Positions 53,833 to 63,647 of a stretch of DNA of 64,000 bases are shown in pieces. A program made the translations under genes and the position numbers. Numbering within the stretch: position 1 is the stretch's first letter; every line of letters starts with the position of its first letter. The notes under the pieces are model-generated. The model had not been told where the DNA came from, made no database searches, and worked only from the letters and a program-made list of their open reading frames with translations. The stretch comes from Rhizobium tibeticum (GTDB lineage: Bacteria > Pseudomonadota > Alphaproteobacteria > Rhizobiales > Rhizobiaceae): NCBI RefSeq assembly GCF_900110205.1, contig NZ_FOCV01000017.1:84703-148702 (forward strand). Reading direction: 5' to 3'.

Positions 53833-55719
53833 TCAGATTACTGTCTGAAGGCCAAGCTCGACAACTCGCCCGCTCGGCAGCCCGAAGTAGTCGGTCGCAT
53901 TGCTCGCGTTCCTGGAAAGGGCGATGAACAGCCTGTCCTGCCAGAAGGGCATACCTCCCTTCCTTGAAGGCAGGATGGTCCTTCGTGACAGAAAGAACGA
54001 GGTCGACATGATGTCGAACTTCAGGCCGAGCTTGCGCACGAGGATAAGCGCGCGGGGAATGTTCGGCGTTTCCATATACCCGAAGGTGATCACGATCCGG
54101 CTGAAGAGCGGGTTGAAGCTCTCGAGAAAGATCTTCTCATCGTCGGGCACAAACGGCGTCGTGGCGGTCGTGACGCTCAGGATGACGTTCTGCTCGTGAA
54201 GCACCTTATAGTGTTTGAGACTGTGAAGAAGTGCTGTCGGGGCGCCCTCGACGTCACTTGTCAGAAAGACGGCGGTTCCGGGCACCGTCGGGAGCTTCTT
54301 GCGGTCGAGATTGTTGATGATGACGGACAGCGGAATCTCATCGGCCCTTGTCCGCTTCGCAAGAAGCCTGCGTCCAGCCGTCCAGGTCTGCATGATAAGC
54401 GCCATGGCTGACGCCACCGTCACTGGAACCCAGCCGCCTTCGGCGAACTTGGCGACGTTCGCGACAAGAAAGCCGGCGTCGATCATGGCCAGCGGGACGA
54501 TCACGGCGACGGCGCCGGCCAGCGTCCAGCTCCAGATCCGGTGCATGACGACAAAGAGCAGCACCGAGGTGATGAACATCTCCGCCGTCACCGCTATACC
54601 ATAGGCGGCCGACAGCCCGCTGGAGTTCTGGAAGAAAAGGACCAGCGCGGCGACGAAGATGAAGAGCAGGCTATTCACCTGTGGCATAAAAATCTGCCCG
54701 GAATGCGTTTCTGACGTGTGCAAGATCTGAAGGCGAGGGAGCAGGTTCAAGTGCATCGCCTGTCGCACAAGAGAGTAGGCGCCGGAGATCACGGCTTGGC
54801 TGGCGATGACGGTGGCTGCGGTTGCGAGGCAGACGATCGGAAGCCTCGCCCATTCCGGATGCATACTGAAGAATGGATGGGCCGCCATCTCGGGATGAGA
54901 GAGGACGAACGCGCCCTGGCCGAAGTAGTTGAGCAGCAAACTTGGGAAGACGAGCGCGAACCAGGCGATCACGATCGGGCGACGGCCGAAGTGGCCAAGA
55001 TCGACATACAGCGCTTCGGCGCCGGTGACCGCGAGGAAAACGGCGCCCAGCACCGCGATGGTCGATCCGAGATTGTCGGCGATATAGCGAAAGGCATGGA
55101 GGGGGTTGATCGCGGCAAAGACGGAAGGATCGTCGAAGATATGGATCGCGCCGCTAACGCCGAGCACCAGGAACCATAGGGCGGTGATCGGCCCGAACAC
55201 CGACGCTACTCCGCCCGTTCCGAATCTTTGAACAAAGAACAGAACGGCAATGATCGTAAGCGTGATCGGCACAACCCAGTGCGACAGGGCGGGCGCGACG
55301 ACCTCGATGCCTTCGACAGCCGACAGGACCGAAATCGCCGGCGTGATGATGGCGTCACCGAGAAACAGTGAAGCGCCCGCCACTCCAAGGATCAGAACCC
55401 ACTTCGGATGGCCCCCGAGGCCTTCGCGTGCCAGCGTCATCAGCGAAAGCGTGCCGCCTTCGCCTCGGTTGTCCGCTTTCAGGACAAAGGAGACGTACTT
55501 TACGGTGACGACGATGGTAAGGGCCCAAACGATAAGGGAAAGGACGCCCAGCACGTTGGCATGATGCGCCCCCGATCCGGCCGTGGCGTGCAATGCCTCC
55601 CTGAAGGCGTAGAGGGGACTGGTGCCGATATCACCGTAGACGACCCCGAGCGCCGCGAGCACGAGCGATGGCATTCCGCTCCTAGTCTCGTGTTCCAGTT
55701 CCGGATCATCGAGGCGCAT
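53833..55719 (-). CDS. kup: Kup-family potassium uptake protein
   Basis: About 628 residues from the ATG at 55719; the frame continues to 55836 but the extra residues are unlike the family. GVVYGDIGTSPLYAFREAL, the Kup signature, is near the start. About twelve helices fill the first 430 residues, then a soluble tail. It imports K+ with protons across the inner membrane, useful at low external K+ or high osmolarity. Second copies are common in rhizobia. Confidence 0.93.
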   Translation of the reverse strand: MRLDDPELEHETRSGMPSLVLAALGVVYGDIGTSPLYAFREALHATAGSGAHHANVLGVLSLIVWALTIVVTVKYVSFVLKADNRGEGGTLSLMTLAREGLGGHPKWVLILGVAGASLFLGDAIITPAISVLSAVEGIEVVAPALSHWVVPITLTIIAVLFFVQRFGTGGVASVFGPITALWFLVLGVSGAIHIFDDPSVFAAINPLHAFRYIADNLGSTIAVLGAVFLAVTGAEALYVDLGHFGRRPIVIAWFALVFPSLLLNYFGQGAFVLSHPEMAAHPFFSMHPEWARLPIVCLATAATVIASQAVISGAYSLVRQAMHLNLLPRLQILHTSETHSGQIFMPQVNSLLFIFVAALVLFFQNSSGLSAAYGIAVTAEMFITSVLLFVVMHRIWSWTLAGAVAVIVPLAMIDAGFLVANVAKFAEGGWVPVTVASAMALIMQTWTAGRRLLAKRTRADEIPLSVIINNLDRKKLPTVPGTAVFLTSDVEGAPTALLHSLKHYKVLHEQNVILSVTTATTPFVPDDEKIFLESFNPLFSRIVITFGYMETPNIPRALILVRKLGLKFDIMSTSFFLSRRTILPSRKGGMPFWQDRLFIALSRNASNATDYFGLPSGRVVELGLQTVI

Positions 55720-55869
55720 CTGGGGGTGGGGCAATTTGGGATCCTGATTGGCACCAAAGCGAAGGTTGCCACCGCGACGCTCGCATTGCAATGTCCAACG
55801 AGAGACTGTCTCGCGCGACCCGCCGAACTCGATCAAACGCGGAGTGTTTGACAGACCGCGTTGGCGAAG

Positions 55870-56835
55870 CTACTCCGATTTTGGTCGGTGTGCCGGCCGG
55901 ACGATGTGTCGTTCAATCCGACCCGCCACCGAAAAGATCAACACCTCCACATCCATGTCGATCCTGTCGCCATCCAGAAGCCTGACCACGTCGTCGATGC
56001 CCGATGTGGGGTGGCCATCGATCGCAAGCAGATAGTCTCCCGCCCGAAGTCCTGCTCGCGCTGCCGGGCTTTCTTCCTCCACCCGGCGCAGACGAACGGC
56101 GGTTGTCTGACTAAGCCCAGCCTCCAAGGCCACTCGCCGATGCAGTTCTACGGTATCGGCTGCGATGCCGATATAGGCGCGCCTCACGTGGCCGAACCGC
56201 AGGAGCTCTGACACAACATGTTTGGCAGTGTTGGATGCCACAGAAAAAGCGATGCTTTGCGCGCCTTGGATCACGGCTGTATTGACGCCGATGACCTCGC
56301 CTGCCGAAGACACGAGTGGCCCGCCGGAATTTCCGGGATTGAGCGCAGCATCCGTCTGAATGATATCATCCATCAGTCGTCCGCTGGCGGCGCGCATCGA
56401 TCGACCGAGGGCCGAAACGATACCTGCCGTCACCGTCCACTCGAAACCGAGCGGATTTCCGATTGCGATTGCAATGTGCCCGCGCTTTAACGTCTTGGAG
56501 TCTCCAAGCCGGGCCCAGGAACCTGCCCAATCATTCGCACGAATGAGCGCGAGATCGCTGTCCGGATCGCGACCCAGCACCTTGCCCTCGATCACAGCGC
56601 CATCTGGCGTTTTGATCCGAACGGATTTGGCATCGTCGACGACGTGGCTGTTCGTAACGACCAGACCATCGGGAGAAATCGCGAATCCGGAACCATGTCC
56701 GGCCCGACCGTCCACCCTTTCGATGCGATTGACCGCCGGGCCCACAAGATCGACCGCATTCGATACTGACTGAGAATAGGCATCCAGCAGGCTGGCGTCA
56801 TGTGACGGCTGGACGCCACGATCAATGAAACCCAT
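55870..56835 (-). CDS. HtrA/DegP-like serine protease with one PDZ domain
   Basis: 321 residues from the ATG at 56835, which has GAGGAG upstream; an open frame to 57051 adds Arg-rich, unlikely residues. The triad is complete: H64 (TNSHVV), D94 (SDLALI) and S170 (GNSGGPL). One PDZ domain follows (about 230-310). No signal peptide or membrane anchor is visible from this start, which is unusual for HtrA proteins, so it may be cytoplasmic or the start may be wrong. The gene is divergent from the DUF1194 gene. Confidence 0.85.
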   Translation of the reverse strand: MGFIDRGVQPSHDASLLDAYSQSVSNAVDLVGPAVNRIERVDGRAGHGSGFAISPDGLVVTNSHVVDDAKSVRIKTPDGAVIEGKVLGRDPDSDLALIRANDWAGSWARLGDSKTLKRGHIAIAIGNPLGFEWTVTAGIVSALGRSMRAASGRLMDDIIQTDAALNPGNSGGPLVSSAGEVIGVNTAVIQGAQSIAFSVASNTAKHVVSELLRFGHVRRAYIGIAADTVELHRRVALEAGLSQTTAVRLRRVEEESPAARAGLRAGDYLLAIDGHPTSGIDDVVRLLDGDRIDMDVEVLIFSVAGRIERHIVRPAHRPKSE

Positions 56836-57072
56836 GAAAACTCCTCGGACGCGAGGCGTCCTATTTGAGGAACGGCAGCGGCTGCAAAGGCGAGAGGCTG
56901 TCGGTTCGACAGATTGAGATAGGGATATCAAATGAGATGGCATCTTGCTCAAATCAAGTGGGTCGAGCGGGTCGTCATTTCGCGCCCATATTACGCACGC
57001 ATCACCGAAAGTTGACTTAGGGCATGCATCGCGACGTCGCCTGCTTATCAAGCTGTGTTACATTTTTGACAG

Positions 57073-57876
57073 ATGGACAATGCGGTGAATGGAGCGCCGA
57101 TGTTTGCAACGCTTGCGATGCTCATGAGCCTCTCCGGCGCGGCCCCGGTTACAGTGCAACTGGGTGGAGGCGAGGTTGACGTGAAACTCGTCCTTGCAGT
57201 CGACACGTCCCGGTCTATGGACCAGGAGGAGGTTCGCATCCAGCGGGAGGGCTATGTCGAAGCGCTCAGGCACAAAGAATTTATTGAGGCGGTGACGGGA
57301 GGGCTCACCGGACGCATAGCGATCAGTTACTTCGAATGGGCGGGCTATGTGGTGCCCGGTTCCGTCATCGACTGGCATGTGATCGAGACGGAGCAGGATG
57401 CGATTGGCTTTGCCAGCATGCTTGAGCAGAGACCAATCACCACGCAGCGCCGCACGTCGATCTCCACCGCGATTGCCCAAGGGGCTGCAATGATCGTCTC
57501 CAGCCCCTATTCAGGCATGAGACAAGTGATCGACGTCTCCGGCGACGGCACAAACAATTCCGGAAACCCGGTTGCGCCAACCCGCGACAAGGCAGTGGAG
57601 GCCGGCATCGTCATCAACGGACTTGCACTCATGTTGCGCCCCTCTGGCGCACCGGGCGGACTCGACAAGTATTATGCCGATTGCGTGATTGGCGGCCCCG
57701 GTTCCTTCGTCTTGCCAGTCAACAAGATTGAGGATTTCGCTGTAGCAGTGCGCCGCAAGCTTGTCCTGGAAGTCAGCGGTCTTTCTCCCGCGCCGACGAT
57801 GGACAGGATTGCAGACCAACCGGCGACCGACTGCATGGTCGGTGAGCGGCAGTGGCAGGATATGTTTGATCGATGA
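57073..57876 (+). CDS. DUF1194 protein with von Willebrand factor A fold
   Basis: 267 residues. The metal-binding DxSxS of a VWA domain is D44, S46, S48 (DTSRSMDQEE). A short hydrophobic start (about 10-25) may be a signal peptide. The DUF1194 core VISVSGDG-like strand (VIDVSGDGTNNSG) is present. Function is unknown in the family. It may share its promoter region with the HtrA-like gene upstream. Confidence 0.85.
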   Translation: MDNAVNGAPMFATLAMLMSLSGAAPVTVQLGGGEVDVKLVLAVDTSRSMDQEEVRIQREGYVEALRHKEFIEAVTGGLTGRIAISYFEWAGYVVPGSVIDWHVIETEQDAIGFASMLEQRPITTQRRTSISTAIAQGAAMIVSSPYSGMRQVIDVSGDGTNNSGNPVAPTRDKAVEAGIVINGLALMLRPSGAPGGLDKYYADCVIGGPGSFVLPVNKIEDFAVAVRRKLVLEVSGLSPAPTMDRIADQPATDCMVGERQWQDMFDR

Positions 57877-57911
57877 TGGCACGAGGCTCGCCTCGCCTCG
57901 CCTTTGTATGC

Positions 57912-59327
57912 TCAGCCCCCCAGCGTCTCGCGCAGCACATCGAAGACCCGCTTATCAAGCGTCTGGGAAACATTGAAACGGATGAAGTTCTTTGCAGATT
58001 GGGAGAGGCTGAACGCATTTCCAGGCGCCAAGACGATCTTCCTGTTCAGGGCAGCGCGTGCGACATCGGCTGCGTCAACATCGTCGGGCAGTCGGCACCA
58101 AAGGAACATTCCCGCCGAAGGTTCGTGCCAAGGGACGATGCCGAGGTCCTTCAGTCTGGCCGAAACCTCGAACATCGCTTTCGAGAGCCGGCTGCGCAGA
58201 ACCTCGACGTGCTTGCGATAGCTGCCATCGCTGAGCACCTTGTAAACAAGCTCGGCAGAGAGCCGCCCGCCGCCGAAAGAGGTCGCGATCTTGAGATCGA
58301 TCAGCCCATCAACCCATTCCCGCTTTGCGGCAATGAAGCCGCAACGGGCCGAGGCAGACAGGGTTTTCGAAAAGCTTCCGATATGGATCACTCGGTCCAA
58401 GCCGTCGAAGGCCGCCAGGCGCGGAGCCGGCGTATGCTCGAAATCGGCGAAGATATCGTCTTCGATGATGGTCAGGTCGAGCTTGTCGGCAAGTTTCAAA
58501 ATCCTATGGGCGACAACGGGGGAGAGCGTGGCGCCCGTGGGGTTATGGATTGCCGAATTGGTGATGTAGAGGCGCGGCCGATACTCTTCCACGGCCTTAG
58601 CGAAGAGCTCGACGTTCGGACCTGAAGGCGTATAGGGAACGCTGACGATCTTGGCGCGGTGCGCCCGCAGCAGTGCCTGGAAATTGAAATAGCACGGATC
58701 GTCCACGAGCACCGTGTCGCCCGGTTCAAGGAGGAACCTGCAAAGCAGATCGATGGCCTGGGTCCCGGACTCAGTCAACATGATCTGATCCGGCGATGCC
58801 TCCATCCCTCGCTCCGCCATGCGCCTCGCGATGTGTTGACGCAGTGGCGGCAATCCGAGAGGCGAGCCGTAGTCGGCGAGCGCCGTGTTGCCGGCGCGCG
58901 ACAGCGCCCGCAAGGCCCGGCGAATGCCGTCTTCTGGCAGCCACGACGGTGGGAGCCAGCCGCAGCCTGGTTTTAGATTGGTGTCATCGGCCTCCAGCGA
59001 CTGGCGCGATACCCAGAAGGGATCGACGGCACGGTCCAGCTTTGGGCCGACCTCGGAAAGCGAAAATGGAGCGGCCTGGTTTGCGACGTAGAAACCGGAA
59101 CCTTGTCGGGACAGGATTACACCTTCAGCAACCAGGCGCTCATAGGCATCGACGACCGTCGACGTGGACACGCCCGCTGTTACGGCCATTGCCCGAACCG
59201 ACGGCAGCTTCGCACCTGGCGTCAAAATGCGACCGCCGATCCGTTGTCGGATTGTGGCCATGACCATCGCCACTCGGCTGATATTGCGTTCCGCAGTTCC
59301 ATCCATCTGTACTGCTACCTCCGGCAT
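57912..59327 (-). CDS. MocR-type regulator (GntR HTH plus aminotransferase domain)
   Basis: 471 residues. A GntR winged helix covers 15-85 (TAGVSTSTVVDAYERL). A fold-type I aminotransferase follows, with the PLP lysine K321 in GSFSKTLS and the NPTG motif HNPTGATLSP. Members sense PLP or an amino compound and often control a divergent transporter, as here with the EamA gene. A perfect palindrome lies between them. Confidence 0.93.
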   Translation of the reverse strand: MPEVAVQMDGTAERNISRVAMVMATIRQRIGGRILTPGAKLPSVRAMAVTAGVSTSTVVDAYERLVAEGVILSRQGSGFYVANQAAPFSLSEVGPKLDRAVDPFWVSRQSLEADDTNLKPGCGWLPPSWLPEDGIRRALRALSRAGNTALADYGSPLGLPPLRQHIARRMAERGMEASPDQIMLTESGTQAIDLLCRFLLEPGDTVLVDDPCYFNFQALLRAHRAKIVSVPYTPSGPNVELFAKAVEEYRPRLYITNSAIHNPTGATLSPVVAHRILKLADKLDLTIIEDDIFADFEHTPAPRLAAFDGLDRVIHIGSFSKTLSASARCGFIAAKREWVDGLIDLKIATSFGGGRLSAELVYKVLSDGSYRKHVEVLRSRLSKAMFEVSARLKDLGIVPWHEPSAGMFLWCRLPDDVDAADVARAALNRKIVLAPGNAFSLSQSAKNFIRFNVSQTLDKRVFDVLRETLGG

Positions 59328-59328
59328 A

Positions 59329-59346
59329 ACAGTTTTCTAAAACTGT
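59329..59346. promoter_or_regulatory. Perfect palindrome between mocR and eamA genes
   Basis: ACAGTTTT, CT, AAAACTGT, all pairs matched, two bases from the MocR start codon. ACTGT recurs on the plus strand at 59352-59358 (GACTGTCA). MocR factors often use repeats of this size and place, so it is a likely operator. Confidence 0.65.
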
Positions 59347-59396
59347 ATCAGACTGTCACTGGCGTGACTATGCCTCCGGCCCGATAAGGACGGCAC

Positions 59397-60278
59397 ATGA
59401 GAAAGGCAAGATACATGGACCGCTCGGCTTCTGGATGGCTTAACGGCCTTATCGGCGTAGTGATCTTCAGCGGCTCGCTGCCCGCAACGCGTGTGGCGGT
59501 CATGCAGTTTGATCCGGTGTTCTTGACGGTCGCGCGGGCGGCAATCGCCGGTGCGCTGGCGCTTTTGCTGCTGCTTTTTTTCGCAAAGAAGCGTCCAGCA
59601 ATGCGTGATGTCTTTTCGTTGGTCGTGGTCGCCGCAGGCGTGGTCGTCGGTTTCCCTTTGCTGACTGCACTCGCGCTGCAGCACATGACGTCGGCGCACT
59701 CGGTCGTCTTCATCGGCCTGTTGCCCCTTGCCACCGCCGTCTTCGGCGTCATCCGCGGCGGAGAACGTCCGAAGCCGGCCTTCTGGATCTTTGCAGTGAT
59801 GGGAAGTGCATTGGTCTGCCGTTTCGCCTTGGCGCGGGGCCCCAGCGCTGCGCCCGTCGGAGATGCTCTGATGATGGCGGCGATCATCGTCTGCGGGCTC
59901 GGCTATGCCGAAGGCGCTAAACTTTCGCGAACATTGGGAGGATGGCAGGTCATTTCCTGGGCGCTCGTCTTGTCGCTCCCGCTGATGATCCTGGCATCGA
60001 TCTGGTCGATGCCGGCAAGCTTCTCGGATGTCGACGCCCCTGCGCTAGCGGGCCTGGTCTACGTCTCGCTCTTCAGCATGCTGATCGGCTTTGTCTTCTG
60101 GTATCGGGGCTTGGCGCAAGGCGGCATTGCCAGTGTTGGGCAATTGCAATTGCTTCAACCCTTCCTCGGTCTGACCCTGGCGGCGACCCTGCTGCATGAA
60201 ACGGTGACCTGGACCATGTTTGCAGTCACCGCCGCGGTCATTGCCTGCGTGGCGGCTGCCCGCAAGTTCGCACGATAG
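59397..60278 (+). CDS. EamA-family (DMT) transporter
   Basis: 293 residues with ten helices as two EamA repeats (about 12-140 and 155-290). The ATG has AAGGA upstream. It is an exporter or importer of a small metabolite, unknown from sequence. The divergent MocR gene probably controls it. Confidence 0.9.
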   Translation: MRKARYMDRSASGWLNGLIGVVIFSGSLPATRVAVMQFDPVFLTVARAAIAGALALLLLLFFAKKRPAMRDVFSLVVVAAGVVVGFPLLTALALQHMTSAHSVVFIGLLPLATAVFGVIRGGERPKPAFWIFAVMGSALVCRFALARGPSAAPVGDALMMAAIIVCGLGYAEGAKLSRTLGGWQVISWALVLSLPLMILASIWSMPASFSDVDAPALAGLVYVSLFSMLIGFVFWYRGLAQGGIASVGQLQLLQPFLGLTLAATLLHETVTWTMFAVTAAVIACVAAARKFAR

Positions 60279-60652
60279 CAACGGCCACTACTGCCGCTTC
60301 CCGGTCAAGCGGCAGCCACGCTCCCCGACTGTTGCTCGTTGCCTCGTCGCTGCCGATGCCGACTTCGATCTGCGGCAGCTCGACGCGATTGGCTATTGTG
60401 TGGTTTGGACCCGACGATCGTTAGAAGCGTAGATCCAGCTGTGACTGCGACGATAATGGCGCGCGTCGTCGTGGTAGCGCGATCGAAGCGCGGCTACTAT
60501 CACGAACTACCGCGCGGGCTTTCCTTTCTCGCGTGACGGCTTCGCGGGGAACGCTTTGTACCAGTGTTCTAGCCAATCTAACCGTATGTATAGTGTCTGG
60601 CGCCCTGCAATCCTCCTACACTTCCAGCCACGTGAACCAAGGGGGAATGACG
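60279..60652. other. Intergenic stretch, no gene seen
   Basis: About 370 bases before the ActR-like gene. TATAGT at 60589-60594 could be a -10 box but lacks a clear -35. Confidence 0.4.
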
Positions 60653-61225
60653 ATGACTTCGGCTGATCTCATTCATTCGAGCAGGTATCGGGCTACCACC
60701 AGGCGAAATGCGGTGTTAATCGCCGATGCCGAAGTAGGGACGGCCTCGCCACTTGTCGAAAGCCTGATCGAGAGTGGCCTTCATGTATGTCTCGCCGATA
60801 CCGCCGATGCGGCAAGACGGCACCTGCGCGAAAGAACCATCTCTTTCGCCATCGTGGAACTCGTTTTCGATGATGGCGATGGCATCGGCCTGGTTGAGGC
60901 TATCGCAGCAAGCTATCCGCGCTGCCGCACGCTGGTGCACAGCCGCTTCTGCAACCTGTCAAACGCCGTAAAGGCAATCAAGTCGGGCGCCAGTGATGTT
61001 CTTCCCAAGCCCACCGATGTCGACTTTCTGATTGCCGTTCTGCTGAACCAGGATCTCCGACAGCCGACGTTCCTGTCGTCCTTCCCGGCTCCCAGTAATG
61101 TCCGCCAGGAGCATATCAGGGACGTCTACATGTCATGCGGCGCCAATGTGGCGCGCGCTGCACGCCAATTGTCCATGCACCGACGGACGCTGCAGCGCCT
61201 CCTCAAGCGCACCCCGCTGTTGTGA
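60653..61225 (+). CDS. ActR/RegA-like regulator with altered phosphorylation site
   Basis: About 190 residues from the ATG at 60653 (GGGGG seven bases before it; ATG at 60647 also possible). The receiver domain covers 15-135 and a Fis-type helix-turn-helix 150-190; the latter (MHRRTLQRLLKR) is almost the ActR/RegA sequence. In the receiver, the phospho-acceptor Asp is Glu (E69, in AIVEL), and the acid pocket reads IADAE rather than a normal DD pair; the switch Lys (LPKP) remains. No partner sensor kinase is adjacent. It may act without phosphorylation. Confidence 0.85.
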   Translation: MTSADLIHSSRYRATTRRNAVLIADAEVGTASPLVESLIESGLHVCLADTADAARRHLRERTISFAIVELVFDDGDGIGLVEAIAASYPRCRTLVHSRFCNLSNAVKAIKSGASDVLPKPTDVDFLIAVLLNQDLRQPTFLSSFPAPSNVRQEHIRDVYMSCGANVARAARQLSMHRRTLQRLLKRTPLL

Positions 61226-61236
61226 GGGGCAAGGTC

Positions 61237-62568
61237 CTAGATGCCGGCATCACTCGTCGCGGTGCGGGTCGCCAATATCTTGTCAATACGCATCCCGTCC
61301 ATGTCGATGATCTCAAACCGCCAGCCGTCAAAGTCGAACATTTCACCAACCTCTGGAATACGCTGCAGCTGGTGGAGGGCAAAACCTGCGAGCGTGTGGA
61401 AATCGCCTTCGGGCTTGTCGCGCATGCCAAGGCGATCAAAGGCTTCGAATGCCGGCATCATCGCATCGACGAGCAATGAACCGTCCGCGCGTACGACGAC
61501 ATCTGGTTCCTGATCCGCACCCGGAAGGTCTCCCGCAATTGCCTCCAGCAGGTCTGTCTGGGTAACGATGCCCTCAAGGGTTCCGTACTCGTCGATGACA
61601 ATCGCAAGCCGCACCGGCGATGCCTTGAAGCTGTCGAGGACCCGAACGACCGATGTCCTCTCGTGCAGCACCAATGGTTGCTTTATCACATCCATGGGAC
61701 GCAATTTGCCCCCGTCCAGCACCTGATCGAGCAGGTCCTTCTTGAGAACCATGCCAATCGGTTCGTCGATCGATCCTCGCGCGACGAGGAGCTGCTCATG
61801 TCTACACTTCCGGATCGTGGTGAGGATTTCCGCTTGACTGCCATCGGCGTCGAACCAGTCGACATCAAGCCGCGGTGTCATGATATCGGAGATTGGTCGA
61901 TCTCCTATGTTGAACACGCGTTCGAGCAACTGCTGCTGGACCTGATTGAGAAGGCCAGCCTCTTGGCTCTCGGCAACAAGTAGTTTCAGTTCTTGTGGCG
62001 AATGGAAGGAGGCTTCGCCAGTGCCGGGATGAAGCCCTACAGCACGCAGTACGAGGTTGCCCATGCCGTTGAGAGTGAAGATGGCGGGCTTGAAGATCAC
62101 AAGGAACAGGCCAAGCGGTCTGACGACGGCCAGCGACGTCACTTCGCTTCGTTGTAGGGCAAGGCTTTTTGGTGCCAGTTCACCGAGGACGATATGGAGC
62201 GAAGTGATGATGACAAACGCAATCACCACGGCAATGGTGTGTGAGCCAGTGGCAGCCCAGCCCGCCGGCAACCAGCCCAACAGCGGCTCGATGAGGTGAG
62301 CGAGGGCAGGTTCCCCGACCCATCCAAGCGCTAGCGAGGAAATCGTGATGCCGAGCTGCGTGGCAGCAAGGTTTGCATCGAGGTTATCGACAGCGCGCTG
62401 CAGGGCCGACGCGTTCATCCTGCCGGCGGCTACGAGTTCGGCGACGCGACTGCGCCTGACAGAGACCAAAGCGAACTCTGCGGCGACGAAAAACCCGTTT
62501 GCCGCAACGAGTAAAACTACGGCAAGAATTCCGAGGTAGTCGAAAATACTGCCATCCTGATCGGGCAT
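61237..62568 (-). CDS. CNNM/CorC-type membrane protein (hemolysin-like, UPF0053)
   Basis: About 443 residues from the ATG at 62568 (GGAG upstream; an ATG at 62610 adds 14 residues). The DUF21 membrane domain covers 5-190 (VAANGFFVAAEFALVSVRRSR), a CBS pair about 205-330 and the CorC_HlyC domain after 345. These proteins are linked to Mg2+/Co2+ export or homeostasis. It ends just after the ActR-like gene stop (convergent). Confidence 0.9.
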   Translation of the reverse strand: MPDQDGSIFDYLGILAVVLLVAANGFFVAAEFALVSVRRSRVAELVAAGRMNASALQRAVDNLDANLAATQLGITISSLALGWVGEPALAHLIEPLLGWLPAGWAATGSHTIAVVIAFVIITSLHIVLGELAPKSLALQRSEVTSLAVVRPLGLFLVIFKPAIFTLNGMGNLVLRAVGLHPGTGEASFHSPQELKLLVAESQEAGLLNQVQQQLLERVFNIGDRPISDIMTPRLDVDWFDADGSQAEILTTIRKCRHEQLLVARGSIDEPIGMVLKKDLLDQVLDGGKLRPMDVIKQPLVLHERTSVVRVLDSFKASPVRLAIVIDEYGTLEGIVTQTDLLEAIAGDLPGADQEPDVVVRADGSLLVDAMMPAFEAFDRLGMRDKPEGDFHTLAGFALHQLQRIPEVGEMFDFDGWRFEIIDMDGMRIDKILATRTATSDAGI

Positions 62569-62793
62569 GCGGAAAAGCTCCAGCTGTCGAAAGAGCTGGA
62601 ACTTTAACATGACGGTGAGTTAGTCATCTATCGCGAAGGTGCGACACTCCCGGCCGTCGTTGTCAAAACTCGACTTTTGCCAATCGTCCTCACCTGTCAG
62701 TTCCTTCCAGCGACCATGGCCTGTGGCATGTCGCCTTCGGGGTGACTGCGGCGCATGGCACCGAAATTCGGCTTCGCGCCGAGGTCCAGCCGG

Positions 62794-63003
62794 TCAGTTG
62801 CCGGAAAAGGAGTTGTCGATCGACGTGCGGAGTGAGCGAAGCCGCTTGTCGAAACGTGTCACGTCGATCGTCTCCACGGGCTCGTCACGCCGAAGTTCGC
62901 ATCGCAATGTGTATGATCGGCGCGACAGGTGATTGACCAGGCTGACACTCAGGGACAGCAATCCGTTTGTCTCCGACAGGTGGGTGTTCTTGAATGAGAG
63001 CAT
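62794..63003 (-). CDS. Small hypothetical protein
   Basis: 69 residues. In favour is an AAGGAG ribosome site eight bases before the ATG at 63003. The chain is basic, with alternating strands (LLSLSVSLVNHLSRRSYTL). No family recognised and no operon link beyond the convergent/divergent neighbours. Confidence 0.5.
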   Translation of the reverse strand: MLSFKNTHLSETNGLLSLSVSLVNHLSRRSYTLRCELRRDEPVETIDVTRFDKRLRSLRTSIDNSFSGN

Positions 63004-63209
63004 CGTCTTGTCTCCTTGCGCGTGTGGCTTCGGGACACGCCTGTAGCAGGCGACACAGGGTCGCTTGCCCAGACGTGTCGGTCAGGGCATGAATGCAGCG
63101 GCGAAGCGCCAAATTCCTGATCTTGCACTTCGCTTCGCTCAGGTGAGCCGTGTTGATGTGGCGCGCTCTGGTATTCGAGAGCGCAATCACTGCAATTTCC
63201 CTTCACCTG

Positions 63210-63578
63210 TCAGTGCCCGAGCGCCGACTCCAGGCAGCCAATCAGCTTTTCGATATCGACGGGCTTTCCAAGAAATGCGAATGCACCTGCGTTCATCGCC
63301 CTACTGCGCGTCCGTTCATCCTTGTAGGAGGTGACAAAGATCATCGGGGGGCGCTGCGAATGCTTGTTCAATTCAGCCTGCAGCTCGATCCCACTGAGGC
63401 CGGGCATCTTCACATCGACGAGCATGCAATCGATCGCGGATCGCGGTTCGAAGGCGAGAAACTCTTCCGCCGAGGCGAACAGCTGGCACTCGTAACCGCA
63501 GGACTTGACGAGATCATCCATGGCTTCACGGATGGCCTCGTCGTCGTCTACGACGGCTATGGTAGGAACTGGGGGCAA
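63210..63578 (-). CDS. Single-domain response regulator
   Basis: 122 residues, a receiver domain only. The acid pocket is D11-D13 (VVDDDE), the phospho-acceptor D55 (LVDVKMPG) and the switch Lys in LGKPVD, so it can be phosphorylated. TTG start. It closely resembles FixJ-type receivers and lies 70 bases downstream of a LuxR-type response regulator on the same strand, so it is probably part of that pathway. Confidence 0.88.
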   Translation of the reverse strand: MPPVPTIAVVDDDEAIREAMDDLVKSCGYECQLFASAEEFLAFEPRSAIDCMLVDVKMPGLSGIELQAELNKHSQRPPMIFVTSYKDERTRSRAMNAGAFAFLGKPVDIEKLIGCLESALGH

Positions 63579-63647
63579 TGAAACGACCTTTTCTGACTGC
63601 TTTTCTAGTTCTTGTTATGCGCTCATGCCCGCTGCAAAGATACCATA

